A stretch of 64,000 bases of DNA from VAZQ01 sp045811525 (GTDB lineage Bacteria > Pseudomonadota > Alphaproteobacteria > Rhizobiales > Xanthobacteraceae): assembly GCA_045811525.1 (NCBI GenBank), contig JBJMTV010000037.1, forward strand, positions 19,053-83,052, read 5' to 3'. The notes below the pieces were generated by a model, which did not search any database, was not told the DNA's origin, and saw only the letters and a program-made list of their open reading frames with translations. Shown piece after piece: positions 1-9,029 of this stretch. Made by a program: the position numbers and the translations under genes. Positions within the stretch are counted from its first letter, which is position 1, and each line of letters starts with the position of its first letter.

Positions 1-228
1 CGAGCAAAGATGCTTGGGCGAATCCGAGTTGAGGTCGACGCCGATTTTTGATCTTGCCGCGACGTTGTTGATGAATTCGCCATATCCGCAACCGAGATCG
101 AGGACGTCCTTGTCCGGACCGATCAGTGGATTGAAAAAGTCTGTGCAGAGGACACGCCAAACTGCGTTGCGTTTGCTGAGGCCGGTGCTCTCGAAGCGAT
201 CGCGGTAAATGGTGTCCAGCGAGATCAT
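1..228 (-). CDS. class I SAM-dependent methyltransferase, 3' end cut by window edge
   Basis: Reading leftward from an ATG at 228, 76 codons stay open to base 1, so the gene is cut by the window edge. The peptide contains VLDLGCGYGEFIN, a textbook motif I of class I methyltransferases (glycine-rich SAM loop), followed about 15 residues later by IGVDLN, whose Asp fits the motif II acidic residue that binds the ribose of SAM. An in-frame stop lies at about 262-264, so the ATG at 228 is the first standard start; no clear ribosome binding site precedes it. The substrate cannot be told from this fragment. The same strand carries trmFO upstream, separated by about 155 bases in which I see no gene. 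Confidence 0.75.
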   Translation of the reverse strand, partial: MISLDTIYRDRFESTGLSKRNAVWRVLCTDFFNPLIGPDKDVLDLGCGYGEFINNVAARSKIGVDLNSDSPKHLCS

Positions 229-383
229 GTGCAGTACGGCAGATCGGCGCAGCTCGGATTGTCAGCCCAGTCGTGCTGTTGAGCGTGCCCGCACGAACTC
301 CTCAACGACTAGTCGCAATCATCAACACGTGCAAGCATGGTCCTCTCGGCCCATTTCCATGGCCGCCATAAAGTCGGACGACC

Positions 384-1808
384 TCACTCAGCCGCGGCTG
401 CGGTGATCCCTGCCATCCAGGTCTCCAGGTCATCCAGCGCCCGCGCAGTGAGCGCGCGTTTCTTCACGAGGCTTTTTTCTGGCCCGCGCAGCCGTCGGCC
501 GCTCTGGTTCGTGAGGGCCTGGGCGAGGGGAGGGAACAGCCCAAAGTTGATGTTCATGGGCTGATAAGAGCGTGCACCCGCATCGATGGTCTCGATATGA
601 CCACCGGTAATATGACCGAGGAGAGCGCCATGGGCGCTGGTGGGCGGTGGTGGCGCGATCTGCTCGCCACGCCGCTCCGCCGCGGCGAAGCGGCCGGCCA
701 GTAGACCGGTCGCAGCGGATTCCACGTATCCCTCGCAGCCGGTGATCTGGCCGGCAAAGCGCAGTCGTGACGCTGCTTTCAGACGCAAAGTCCGATCGAG
801 CAGCTTGGGAGCGTTGATGAAGGTGTTGCGATGTAGTCCCCCGAGCCGCGCGAACTCGGCCTGTTGCAAGCCCGGGATGGTGCGGAAAATCCGTGTCTGC
901 TCGCCATGCCTGAGCTTGGTCTGGAAACCCACGATGTTGAACAGCGTACCAAGCTTGTTATCCTGCCGCAGCTGCACCACGGCGTAGGGCTTCTCTGTGC
1001 CGGGGTACGGATTGGTAAGCCCGAACGGCTTCATCGGGCCGTGCCGCAGAGTCTCTCGGCCGCGCTCGGCCATGACCTCGATTGGAAGGCAGCCATCGAA
1101 ATAGGGGGTTGTCCGCTCCCATTCGTGGAACGCGAGTTTGTCACCGGCGATCAGCGCGTCCACGAAGCGCTCGTATTGCTCACGTGTGAGCGGGCAATTG
1201 ATGTAGTCCGCCCCCGAGCCGCCTGGACCCTCCTTGTCATAGCGTGACTGCAGCCATGCGACAGACATGTCGATCGTATCGCGGTGGACGATCGGCGCTA
1301 TGGCGTCGAAAAAGGCGAGGGCGTCCACACCGGTCAGTTTGGCAATGGCTGCGGCGAGGGGGGCAGAAGTAAGTGGGCCGGTGGCGATGACCACACTGTC
1401 CCAATCCTCCGGCGGCATTTCAGTGATCTCTTCCCTCGAGATTTCGACAGCGGGATGTTCGGCCAGAGTAGCCGTGACCGCCGCGGCAAATCCCTCCCGG
1501 TCGACGGCAAGGGCGCCGCCGGCCGGCACCTGATTGGAGTCTGCGGCGCGCATGATCAGCGAATTCAGCCGCCGCATTTCCTCGTGCAGGAGGCCGACGG
1601 CATTCTGCTCCTTGTCATCCGAGCGGAAGGAATTGGAGCAGACCAACTCGGCCAGAGCGTCGGTCTGGTGCGCCGCAGTCGTGCGCAGAGGACGCATTTC
1701 ATGGAGCACGACTGGCACGCCCGTTTTGGCGAGCTGCCAAGCGGCCTCGCAGCCGGCAAGACCGCCTCCGATAACGTGGACGGGAGCATTCGCCGATTTC
1801 AGCTCCAT
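384..1808 (-). CDS. trmFO: TrmFO, folate/FAD-dependent tRNA m5U54 methyltransferase
   Basis: TrmFO makes 5-methyluridine at position 54 of the tRNA T-loop using methylenetetrahydrofolate and reduced FAD. The N-terminus has the FAD dinucleotide loop VHVIGGGLAGCEAAW, followed by the family block around LVCSNSFRSDD, whose Cys belongs to the family's conserved region. About 474 residues is a normal length. The ATG at 1808 is chosen; a GTG three codons upstream (1817) is also possible and neither has a clear Shine-Dalgarno. It is divergent from the ICMT-like gene at 1940 with a 130-base intergenic region. Identification by motif and overall sequence is strong. Confidence 0.95.
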   Translation of the reverse strand: MELKSANAPVHVIGGGLAGCEAAWQLAKTGVPVVLHEMRPLRTTAAHQTDALAELVCSNSFRSDDKEQNAVGLLHEEMRRLNSLIMRAADSNQVPAGGALAVDREGFAAAVTATLAEHPAVEISREEITEMPPEDWDSVVIATGPLTSAPLAAAIAKLTGVDALAFFDAIAPIVHRDTIDMSVAWLQSRYDKEGPGGSGADYINCPLTREQYERFVDALIAGDKLAFHEWERTTPYFDGCLPIEVMAERGRETLRHGPMKPFGLTNPYPGTEKPYAVVQLRQDNKLGTLFNIVGFQTKLRHGEQTRIFRTIPGLQQAEFARLGGLHRNTFINAPKLLDRTLRLKAASRLRFAGQITGCEGYVESAATGLLAGRFAAAERRGEQIAPPPPTSAHGALLGHITGGHIETIDAGARSYQPMNINFGLFPPLAQALTNQSGRRLRGPEKSLVKKRALTARALDDLETWMAGITAAAAE

Positions 1809-1939
1809 GCGGGACACCGGGCTCGTTTCAGACGAAACAGCCTTGGCCTAGCGCTCCTTGCAAGTCCCGAACAGGCATGGGAGAGAAAAACGTAATATAA
1901 TGCCTCGCATTAGGTGCGTCTGAGTTCCTGAGAGCAGAG

Positions 1940-2470
1940 ATGACCGGTGCCGTCGCGCTCCTCGTGTTTGTGACCTTTCAGCGATTCGTCGAGTTCATCT
2001 GGGACTGGCAGAACACGCGACGATTGCGCGCCGCCGGCGCCATAGAATTCGGCGGGCTGCATTACCCGGTCATGATGCTCGTGCATGCGAGCTGGCTGGC
2101 GGGCTTATGGGTGTTGGGCCATGACCGCGCGGTCATCCCGATCTATGTCATCGCCTTCCTGCTGCTGGAGGTCTGCCGGTACTGGGTGCTTGCCACGCTT
2201 GGACGCCGCTGGACAACGCGCGTCATCGTGCTCCCCGGCGCGCCTCTGATCGAAAGCGGCCCATACCGCCTGATGCGGCACCCGAATTATGTGATTGTGG
2301 CTGGAGAGCTCGTGCTAGTGCCGCTCGCGCTTGATCTGCCGCTCTACGCCCTAGCTTTCCTGGTGCTCTATGCTGTGGCGGCCTTCCTGCGCATCCAGGT
2401 GGAGAATTCTGCCCTTGCCTGGGGCCCGCAGGAGGTGAGCACAGCGCAGGTCCGGCCGCCCACCTCCTGA
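1940..2470 (+). CDS. isoprenylcysteine carboxyl methyltransferase (ICMT)-family membrane protein
   Basis: A 176-residue protein with about five hydrophobic segments. Its C-terminal half carries the ICMT-family signature: GPYRLMRHPNYVIVAGE, then a hydrophobic hairpin and LRIQVENSAL, which corresponds to the SAM-binding RHPxY ... E region of PF04140. Bacterial members of this family often lie beside type III polyketide synthases and O-methylate their products, but no such gene is present here, so the substrate is unknown. A TATAAT hexamer lies at 1896-1901, 38 bases before the ATG, without a good -35 box. It converges on the DUF1127 gene across a strong symmetrical terminator. Confidence 0.8.
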   Translation: MTGAVALLVFVTFQRFVEFIWDWQNTRRLRAAGAIEFGGLHYPVMMLVHASWLAGLWVLGHDRAVIPIYVIAFLLLEVCRYWVLATLGRRWTTRVIVLPGAPLIESGPYRLMRHPNYVIVAGELVLVPLALDLPLYALAFLVLYAVAAFLRIQVENSALAWGPQEVSTAQVRPPTS

Positions 2471-2492
2471 GCCATTCCTGAATTGCAGAGCA

Positions 2493-2519
2493 AAAGCGCC
2501 GGCCTCAGGCCGGCGCTTT
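2493..2519. terminator. bidirectional terminator between ICMT-like and DUF1127 genes
   Basis: AAAGCGCCGGCC and GGCCGGCGCTTT form a perfect 12-bp stem around a 3-base loop. The A/T ends give a short U-tract in either direction. It sits between two convergent genes that end at 2470 and 2532. Confidence 0.85.
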
Positions 2520-2531
2520 GCCCATGTAGCC

Positions 2532-2687
2532 TTACTGTTCGCTCGAATTGTCCCAGGCCACGCGCGGAATGTCGCCGCGGGTGAGGCCGATATCCGCCAA
2601 TTCGCGGTCTCCTAGCTGATTTAGCTCCCGCAGGCTGGCATTGTACCTCTTCCACGAGCGAAGGAAATTCATAATGGCGACGAGCAT
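2532..2687 (-). CDS. DUF1127 small protein
   Basis: The 51-residue product contains the DUF1127 core: a Trp/Arg/Tyr-rich first helix (FLRSWKRYNASLRELNQL) then GDRELADIGLTRGDIPRVAW. DUF1127 proteins are short Arg-rich proteins common in alpha- and gammaproteobacteria; some have been tied to RNA turnover and phosphate or stress responses, but this member is unassigned. The ATG at 2687 has AAAGGA seven bases upstream, which favours it over the internal ATG at 2672 and over any longer reading that would run to 3059. The gene faces the terminator at 2493-2519. Confidence 0.85.
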   Translation of the reverse strand: MLVAIMNFLRSWKRYNASLRELNQLGDRELADIGLTRGDIPRVAWDNSSEQ

Positions 2688-3158
2688 GCGATTGTCCTTT
2701 CTCTGAAATCGAAATGGAGCGTCCTCAATCGCAGAAATATGGTTCCATATTGCGGCGCAACAGGGTTTATGCTGCGCCGCAGCTATGTGCAAAACGCATG
2801 CCTTTGGGGCAATATGGCGCAATGGGGCAATCAGCCCCCGGGGGGTCGCGCCGCGCGTCCGTGCGGTCTGTGGATGGAGCAAGGCGGCGGCCACCGCTGC
2901 CCCGCTCACGTCGTGCCGGCCAACCTCGCCAATGGTTCCGCCGCCGCCGAACGCCCCGAAATCAAGTACTTGAAATGTCTCGCCGTGATAGGGCGAGAAC
3001 TCGGGCCTGACCTTCCAAACAACGATGCCTCGCCACCATGGCTGCGCCGTGCTCAACAAGCCGGTCGACCAGCGATTAGGACGAGATCATGTCCACCGGG
3101 CCACGCCCACGTAAACGGGCCGATCAGTTCAAATCACCTGGATTTGGCTATAAGCTCC
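2688..3158. other. intergenic region with inverted repeats upstream of the DUF1127 gene
   Basis: About 470 bases between divergent genes. Two symmetrical elements lie close to the DUF1127 start: ATATGG-TT-CCATAT at 2737-2750, and a perfect 9-bp inverted repeat TGCGGCGCA / TGCGCCGCA at 2751-2759 and 2773-2781 with a 13-base loop. They could be operator sites or a leader hairpin for the DUF1127 transcript. Open frames crossing this region on both strands show no recognisable protein, and I regard them as non-coding. A possible 45-codon ORF starts at ATG 3089 but resembles nothing I know. Confidence 0.4.
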
Positions 3159-4916
3159 ATGGGGGATTGCTGTGCCGTATTCGGCCTGATCGCAAGAGGC
3201 TCGACCAAGCGGCACTACTCTACTGAAGTTCAAGTCTGGTTGGCGAAAGCACCTGATCAGCGAAAATCTTGCGCGGCTAAGCGCGACCTGAAAAATGGCT
3301 GCGGCCTTCACATCGAGCGAACTGAATTGGCGGCGTTCATCGCATTCCTCGAATACGTCCGGCAGAACCGGTGGCCGCTGAGCGCATCGGCGTTGATCGT
3401 GTACCTGATGGTGCTACCTGTCATGGCCTTCACTATCGTCATGGCAGACGACTGGCTGTTTATGTTTGATCCGCGCGGCCGGCTCGAGTGGTACTACGGG
3501 ATCGGCCGTGTCGGGGCGGACTACGTTCGCGCAATCTTGGCGCCGCTCATGTCTCCGCACTACACGCTCGTCCTCTTTATCGCAGGATTACTCACCTGTG
3601 CCACGACGCTGGCCTTTCTGCTTCGCGTTTCTAAACCGAGACACATTGTCCTATTCGTGCTGCTCTTTGTCATGTTCCCGGTTCACCTCGAGAATATGTA
3701 TTACAAGGATAACCATGCTTCCCTCGCGGTAGCTTATATCTTTTCGAGCGCTTACCTGATCGTGCTATTTGGCGCGAATGGGATCGGAGCAAAGCGCGTA
3801 GCAGGACTGGTGGTTCTGTTCCTATGCGCAATCCTGATTCATCAGACCGTCGCGCTGTTCATCCTTGCTGCATTTCTCGCTGTTTGGCTCGTGAATCTTT
3901 TAAGCCGGGATGCCAGCACCATCGCTGATGTCAGGTTTCCGCTCGCACTGCTCGTCCTCAGCGCCGCAATTTCGGCTCCCCTCTACGTGGCTATCGTCGC
4001 CTATCATCAGACGTTAGTCGATCGATGGCCCATCCCCAAAGACTATCTTTTAATGGAGTCCCTTAATCGAACGATGGCCGAATTCCTGACCTCATTCCAG
4101 ACCTTCTTCGCGCATCTCATGCAGTTCTTGTTTCGCGGCCAACACCTCATCCCCTTCGTGATCAAGATGGGGTTTCTCTTCATGCTGATTGTTGTCAGCG
4201 CCGATGTGTTGCGGCGATATGGCCGTAAATCAGTGCTCCCGCTCATGATCTTTGTCGCGCTGCTCGCAGCACCATGGAGCCTCGGACTGGTCAGGACTTC
4301 ATGGACAACTTACAAATATACCGCGATCCATCTGCCACTCGCCGTCATATATCCCACGATCTTTGTGCTTTACGTCCGCAGCGTGCGCCAAGGCAGCCTT
4401 TTGTACGGGGCTGGGCTTGTCGCAGTGTCGTTCGTGATCCTACTATTCTTCCAAGCACATTCGAACGTCGCATTCGCCGCGAAGAACACGCTTGAACGGG
4501 ACACGGCTATCTCGCTTCGGGTGCTAAGCGACTTGGATAGCACAATCAGGCGAGAGGGTGTTTCGATCGACGCAAATCACGCCATCCTCATCCACCTTAA
4601 GCCGATTACATCCCTCTACGACAACGGCCCTCCGTTCAACGCTCTCGTCGGCCCCAAGCCAATGTCCGACAGCTCCGTCATCTGCGGTATCTATGCCTGC
4701 AATGTTACGGTCCTACCTAAAATCCTTCGGCTCCTGGATGTCGATTACGGAGGGAAGAGGTCTTATTTCATGAGCCCAGAGGAATACGCGTGGCAGTTCC
4801 GAGAGCATAACCCGGTTCCAAATGCGGCCGACATTCTCCGAGAAATGCCGGTGTGGCCGCGGCAAGGGTCTTTGCGTGCGGTTGGTCAGACCGTGTTCAT
4901 GAAGCTCTCTGACTAA
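3159..4916 (+). CDS. polytopic membrane protein, GtrII/glucosyltransferase-like
   Basis: The frame encodes about 11 hydrophobic segments, then a soluble C-terminal tail of roughly 130 residues. The start of the hydrophobic region has MADDWLFMF ... GRVGADYV, which resembles the ADDW ... GRP signature of the Glucos_trans_II (GtrII-like) family, membrane enzymes that move glucose from a polyprenyl carrier onto O-antigen or other surface glycans. That assignment is an inference from a short motif and topology. The start is uncertain: the frame is open from 2739, the ATG at 3159 has only a weak ribosome site, and the conserved part begins near 3330. By eye the gene is less GC-rich than its neighbours, which may mean horizontal transfer. 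It converges on the next gene with a 16-base gap. Confidence 0.6.
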   Translation: MGDCCAVFGLIARGSTKRHYSTEVQVWLAKAPDQRKSCAAKRDLKNGCGLHIERTELAAFIAFLEYVRQNRWPLSASALIVYLMVLPVMAFTIVMADDWLFMFDPRGRLEWYYGIGRVGADYVRAILAPLMSPHYTLVLFIAGLLTCATTLAFLLRVSKPRHIVLFVLLFVMFPVHLENMYYKDNHASLAVAYIFSSAYLIVLFGANGIGAKRVAGLVVLFLCAILIHQTVALFILAAFLAVWLVNLLSRDASTIADVRFPLALLVLSAAISAPLYVAIVAYHQTLVDRWPIPKDYLLMESLNRTMAEFLTSFQTFFAHLMQFLFRGQHLIPFVIKMGFLFMLIVVSADVLRRYGRKSVLPLMIFVALLAAPWSLGLVRTSWTTYKYTAIHLPLAVIYPTIFVLYVRSVRQGSLLYGAGLVAVSFVILLFFQAHSNVAFAAKNTLERDTAISLRVLSDLDSTIRREGVSIDANHAILIHLKPITSLYDNGPPFNALVGPKPMSDSSVICGIYACNVTVLPKILRLLDVDYGGKRSYFMSPEEYAWQFREHNPVPNAADILREMPVWPRQGSLRAVGQTVFMKLSD

Positions 4917-4932
4917 GCATCCGCCCTGGTCG

Positions 4933-6000
4933 CTACTCGTTGATGCGCGCCTCCCCGAAGCGCTCCTTCCACCGGCCCAGCACCTGGCGGTTGTACACGT
5001 TGTCGGGAACTCCGCCGGCGAGTGCGGTGACAACGGACCGAGTGGCCCAGGCCACCCCCTGCCGCAGCTCGCCGCCCTCCGTGTACGACGCCGAATGCGG
5101 CGACAGCACCACCCGGTCGCCCAATAGCCGCAGGGGCGAGTCCATCGGCAGCGGCTCCTCCTCGAAGGCATCGATGGCCGCACCGCGAACGCGTCCCTCG
5201 GCGATCGCCTGGGCGAGCGCGCGCTCGTCGAGAATACGACCGCGCGCCGTGTTGATCACAATGGCATTCGGCTTCATCAGCTTGATTTGCTGGTCGCCGA
5301 ACATGTAGCGGGTCTCCGGCGTCAGTACGACGTGAAATGAGACCACATCCGATTGCTGCAACAGTGTTTCGTAGTCGACGGCGGTGACGCCGTGGGTCAG
5401 GAAATGCGCCGGTGCAACATAAGGATCATAGGCGATGAGACGCGCGCGCCACGGTGCGAGCAGTTGTGCAACCCTCGTGCCGATGCGCCCAAGGCCAACG
5501 AGCCCGATGGTCTGGCCGGGGAATCCGTCGGAGGCGCGGCTGCCGACGTAGTAAGCGAAGTTATCTGCCGTGCGCCATTTGCCGGCGCGTATGTCGGCAT
5601 CGCGCGAGCCGACTTTCTTGAGCAGCGACAGCATGAAGGCAACCGTCGTCTCAGCCACTCCGAAGCAATTGGATTCAGTTGGTGCGTGGCACACCATGAT
5701 CCCGAGATCGGTCGCCGCGTCGACGTCAATGTCGTCCACACCGACCGTATATTTCGCGACGATGCGCAGCCGCTGTGAAGCCTGCATGATCCGTCTGCTG
5801 ATCGGTGTGTGGCGGATCGACGTGCCCATCAGCGCGACGGCATCGCGCGCTGCCTCGACCACCTCATCCTCGTGTGAGCCGCGCGGCAGCTGCCATCGGC
5901 GATCCCCCAAGAGGACCTCGCAACCCATTCCTTCGAGCGCCTTGATTGTCTCCGGCGGCTCCTCCCGAGGAGCAAAAACGAGGACCTTCGGCTTGGACAT
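4933..6000 (-). CDS. D-2-hydroxyacid dehydrogenase, NAD-dependent
   Basis: A 355-residue member of the D-isomer-specific 2-hydroxyacid dehydrogenase family. The Rossmann loop is IGLVGLGRIGTRVAQLL. The catalytic set is visible: Arg in NTARGRILDE, Glu in AIDAFEEEPL, and His in LSPHSASYTEGG. Family members reduce 2-keto acids or oxidise phosphoglycerate, and this one cannot be assigned to a substrate from sequence. Its position at the edge of an aromatic/carboxylate catabolic cluster suggests a catabolic role rather than serine synthesis. Start ATG at 6000 has AAAGG seven to eight bases upstream. It is divergent from pobA. Confidence 0.85.
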   Translation of the reverse strand: MSKPKVLVFAPREEPPETIKALEGMGCEVLLGDRRWQLPRGSHEDEVVEAARDAVALMGTSIRHTPISRRIMQASQRLRIVAKYTVGVDDIDVDAATDLGIMVCHAPTESNCFGVAETTVAFMLSLLKKVGSRDADIRAGKWRTADNFAYYVGSRASDGFPGQTIGLVGLGRIGTRVAQLLAPWRARLIAYDPYVAPAHFLTHGVTAVDYETLLQQSDVVSFHVVLTPETRYMFGDQQIKLMKPNAIVINTARGRILDERALAQAIAEGRVRGAAIDAFEEEPLPMDSPLRLLGDRVVLSPHSASYTEGGELRQGVAWATRSVVTALAGGVPDNVYNRQVLGRWKERFGEARINE

Positions 6001-6190
6001 AGCACTACCTTTCGCAACCTCTTGCGAGGCGGACGTGATTGCAAAAACTTGAAGGCGCGTGGAGATTAGGCCATGTGCTCGGCACCGAGCAATCTCTACG
6101 CTGGGCGCGCTGAGCGCCTGTCATTTGATTCAAATCAGGGCGCGCCGACTGCTCGGTGCCGAAAGCTGGGCGACTTCCGCGAGGATGAAA

Positions 6191-7360
6191 ATGCGTACGC
6201 AAGTTGCCATCATAGGCGCCGGGCCCGCTGGCCTCTTGCTGGGCCAGCTCCTTGTCAAGCGCGGCATCGACAACGTCATTCTCGAGCGGCAGACCGAAGA
6301 ATATGTGCTGAACCGAGTTCGTGCCGGCGTCATCGAGCAGGTCACGGCCGATCTCCTCGACGAGGCCGGCGTGGGAGAACGCATGCACCGCGAGGGCATC
6401 GTTCATGACGGCACGCAGATTTGCGTGCAAGGGGTGCGCCACCGACTGGACTTCAAGGGGCTGACCGGGAAGAGCGTCACCGTCTACGGGCAGACGGAGA
6501 TCACCAAGGACCTGCTGGATGGTCGCGCAGCATGTGGGGCGGAGATTGTCTTTGCCGCGCACGACGTGGCGCTGCACGATCTGTTCGCCAGCAAGCCGCG
6601 CGTGAGCTACCGTGTCGAGGGCAAGACCCAAGAGATTGAATGCGACTTCATTGCTGGCTGCGATGGTTTTCATGGTGTCAGCCGCAAGAGCGCGCCGCCG
6701 GACGCGATCACAAGCTACGAGCGTACCTATCCATTCGGCTGGCTGGGACTGCTGTCCGACACGCCGCCGGTTTCCGACGAGCTCATCTATGTGCGCCATC
6801 ATCTCGGATTCGCGCTCTGCTCGATGCGCTCTCCGACTCGCAGTCGCTATTACCTGCAGTGCAGCCTGGCCGATGATGTGGAAGCGTGGCCTGACGAGCG
6901 GTTCTGGGACGAGCTGAAGCTGCGCCTCGATGAGGAGGGACGCGCTCGGCTTGTGACTGGCCCTTCGCTGGAGAAGAGCATTGCTCCGCTGCGCAGCTTC
7001 GTCGCCGAGCCGATGCGGGTCGGCAAGCTGTTTCTCGCCGGCGATGCTGCGCACATCGTGCCCCCGACCGGAGCCAAGGGGCTCAATCTTGCCGCCAGCG
7101 ATGTACGCTATTTATCGCTGGCGCTGATTGAACATTACAAGGAACACTCGCCCGGCGCGCTTGATCACTATTCCGACAGGGCGCTCGCGCGGGTCTGGAA
7201 GGCAGAGCGCTTCTCATGGTGGCTCACCACGCTGTTGCACACGTTCCCGGACAGGGCGTTCGAGCAGAGGCTGCACCTTGCCGAGCTCGATTATCTTTTT
7301 CGGTCGCGCGCCGCCGCTACGGCCTTTGCCGAGAACTATGTCGGCCTGCCGTTCTGGTGA
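6191..7360 (+). CDS. pobA: 4-hydroxybenzoate 3-monooxygenase
   Basis: PobA hydroxylates 4-hydroxybenzoate to protocatechuate with FAD, NADPH and O2. The three flavoprotein-hydroxylase motifs are present: GAGPAG near the N-terminus, GCDGFHG in the middle, and GDAAHIVPPTGAKGLNLA. Residues known from the Pseudomonas enzyme align well: the active-site Tyr in ELIYVRHH, Ser/Arg in FALCSMRSPTRSRYY, and the Tyr in the C-terminal ENYVGLP. About 389 residues matches the family. GAGG at 6181-6184 is well spaced for the ATG at 6191; ATG 6185 lies too close. No pcaHG or pobR neighbour is in the window, so protocatechuate must be cleaved by genes elsewhere. Confidence 0.95.
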   Translation: MRTQVAIIGAGPAGLLLGQLLVKRGIDNVILERQTEEYVLNRVRAGVIEQVTADLLDEAGVGERMHREGIVHDGTQICVQGVRHRLDFKGLTGKSVTVYGQTEITKDLLDGRAACGAEIVFAAHDVALHDLFASKPRVSYRVEGKTQEIECDFIAGCDGFHGVSRKSAPPDAITSYERTYPFGWLGLLSDTPPVSDELIYVRHHLGFALCSMRSPTRSRYYLQCSLADDVEAWPDERFWDELKLRLDEEGRARLVTGPSLEKSIAPLRSFVAEPMRVGKLFLAGDAAHIVPPTGAKGLNLAASDVRYLSLALIEHYKEHSPGALDHYSDRALARVWKAERFSWWLTTLLHTFPDRAFEQRLHLAELDYLFRSRAAATAFAENYVGLPFW

Positions 7361-7422
7361 CGTAGGCGATGACTGCGCGTCCGGGGCGGTGAGCTGCCAG
7401 CAAAACCCATGCGAGTAGAGCC

Positions 7423-7971
7423 ATGAAACCGAAACAACTGTCGCGCGTGGATGGGGCAGCGGAAGACTCTGACGATCCCTTGCTCGCGGAGCTCTATGGA
7501 CGCATCCGCGCGCAACGCGGACGCATCCTCACAATTCATCGCGTCGTCGGTCATGCCCCAAAGCTGTTGCGAGCACAGGCTGCCTATGCTGCGGCCATGC
7601 GTGAGGAATCCTCGCTGGCGCGCGATTTTCAGGAGCTGCTGATCCTGCGCGTCGCTCAGGTGAATGATTCCGCGTATGAGCAATCGGTGCACAGGCCGAT
7701 CGCGCTCCGCCTAGGAGTCCCCGCGGCAAAGCTCGATGCATTGCCCTCGTGGCACCAGTCCGCGTTGTTCGATGCCAAAGAGCGGGCGGCGCTTGCTTAT
7801 GTGGAGCAGGCGGCGCGCACCGGCGAGGTGGATGATCCCACCTTTGCGGAGGTGAGGCAATTCTTCTCGGCACGGCAGATCGTCGAGCTCACCGCGCTCG
7901 TTGCTTGGTATGTCGGCAACGCGCGTTTCGTACGGTCGCTGCGGATTGCGCCGGAGCGCGAGGAGAATTGA
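7423..7971 (+). CDS. carboxymuconolactone decarboxylase-family protein
   Basis: A 182-residue alpha-helical protein with the AhpD/CMD core: ARDFQELLILRVAQVNDSAYEQSVH followed by ARLGV-like and KERAALAYVEQ segments. The AhpD CxxC redox pair is absent, since NDSAYEQ stands where CxYC would be, so peroxidase-type disulfide chemistry is unlikely. That places it with CMD-like decarboxylases or related lyases. It follows pobA by 62 bases and is separated from the next gene by two bases, so the three genes are probably one transcript. The exact reaction is unknown. Confidence 0.8.
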   Translation: MKPKQLSRVDGAAEDSDDPLLAELYGRIRAQRGRILTIHRVVGHAPKLLRAQAAYAAAMREESSLARDFQELLILRVAQVNDSAYEQSVHRPIALRLGVPAAKLDALPSWHQSALFDAKERAALAYVEQAARTGEVDDPTFAEVRQFFSARQIVELTALVAWYVGNARFVRSLRIAPEREEN

Positions 7972-7973
7972 CG

Positions 7974-8981
7974 ATGCAAGACGACGGCAGCAGCCGGCAG
8001 GGGCTGATCAGGGCGATATGCGTTATCCTTGCGACGCTCGTGCTACTACGGGCCGGGCCCGCAACGGCCCAAAGCTACCCCTCCAGGCCGATCACCATCA
8101 TCGTGCCGTTCACGGCGGGCGGTCCCGCGGACACGCTTGCGCGACTTCTCGGCGAGCGAATGAAGAGCACGCTCGGCCAGTCTGTTGTCATCGAAAACGT
8201 AGCTGGAGCGGCGGGCTCACTCGGGGTCGGGCGCGTCGTGCGCGCCCCGGCGGACGGCTATACGGTTGGCATGGGTCACCTGGGTACCCACGTCTTTAAT
8301 GGCGCGCTTTACAGTCTGCAATACGATTTGGTGAAGGACTTGGCGCCGATTGCGCTCTTGCCATCGAACTATTCTGTGATCGTCACCAAGAAGGATGTAC
8401 CAGCTGTCGATCTCAAGGGACTGGTGGCTTGGTTGAAGGCCAATCCCAACGAGGCGTCCTCTGCAACCGCGGGAGTGGGATCCATTGCTCACGTTGCCAG
8501 CGTTTATTTCGGCCGGCAGGCCGGTGTTGCACTTCAGATCGTCCCCTACCGCGGCGGCGCAGCTGCGATCGCCGACGTTGTGGCTGGCCATGTCACGTTG
8601 ATGTTCGACCAGTTCACCGGCAGCTCTGTCGAGATGTACCGGACGGGCAAGGTGCGGCCGTTTGCCGTCACCGCCAAGGCGCGCTTGGCTGCGATACCGG
8701 AGCTACCGACGGTCGATGAGGCCGGACTGCCTGGGCTCTACGTGTCAACCTGGTATGGGCTGTGGGCTCCTGCAGGAACACCGAAAGACGTTATTGCCAA
8801 GTTGAATGGCGCTGTTGTCGACGCGCTCGCCGAGCCCGAGCTTCGGCAGCGGTTAGAGGCGCAATCCTCCGTAATTCCGCCGCGCGAGGAGCAGACGCCG
8901 GAAGCGCTCCACGCCTTTCAAAAGGCTGAGATCGATAAGTGGTGGCCGATCATCAAGGCGGCCGGGATCAAGGCCGAATGA
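7974..8981 (+). CDS. Bug/TctC-type periplasmic solute-binding protein
   Basis: A 335-residue exported receptor of the tripartite tricarboxylate transporter (TTT) family. The signal peptide is a hydrophobic stretch ending ATAQS, followed by the family hallmark YPSRPITIIVPFTAGGPADT, whose loop binds a substrate carboxylate, and later GTPKDVIAKLNGAVV. No TctA/TctB membrane partners lie nearby; such orphan receptors are typical of Bug proteins. The ATG at 7974 starts two bases after the preceding stop, preceded by GAGGAG in the end of the upstream gene, which suggests coupled translation. The ligand is probably an aromatic or other organic acid, inferred from the context. Confidence 0.9.
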   Translation: MQDDGSSRQGLIRAICVILATLVLLRAGPATAQSYPSRPITIIVPFTAGGPADTLARLLGERMKSTLGQSVVIENVAGAAGSLGVGRVVRAPADGYTVGMGHLGTHVFNGALYSLQYDLVKDLAPIALLPSNYSVIVTKKDVPAVDLKGLVAWLKANPNEASSATAGVGSIAHVASVYFGRQAGVALQIVPYRGGAAAIADVVAGHVTLMFDQFTGSSVEMYRTGKVRPFAVTAKARLAAIPELPTVDEAGLPGLYVSTWYGLWAPAGTPKDVIAKLNGAVVDALAEPELRQRLEAQSSVIPPREEQTPEALHAFQKAEIDKWWPIIKAAGIKAE

Positions 8982-9029
8982 CGCCCCAAGCGACAGTCGT
9001 GCCTGCCGCTAACTCACGGTGCGACGCCG

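Noticed and set aside
2532..3059. 175-residue minus-strand protein ending in the DUF1127 sequence
   Set aside because: Only the last 51 residues match DUF1127; the ribosome site supports the start at 2687 and the upstream part has no recognisable protein.
3089..3226. 45-codon plus-strand ORF with an AGGA upstream
   Set aside because: Basic, low-information sequence without a family; it overlaps the frame leading into the membrane protein and cannot be supported alone.
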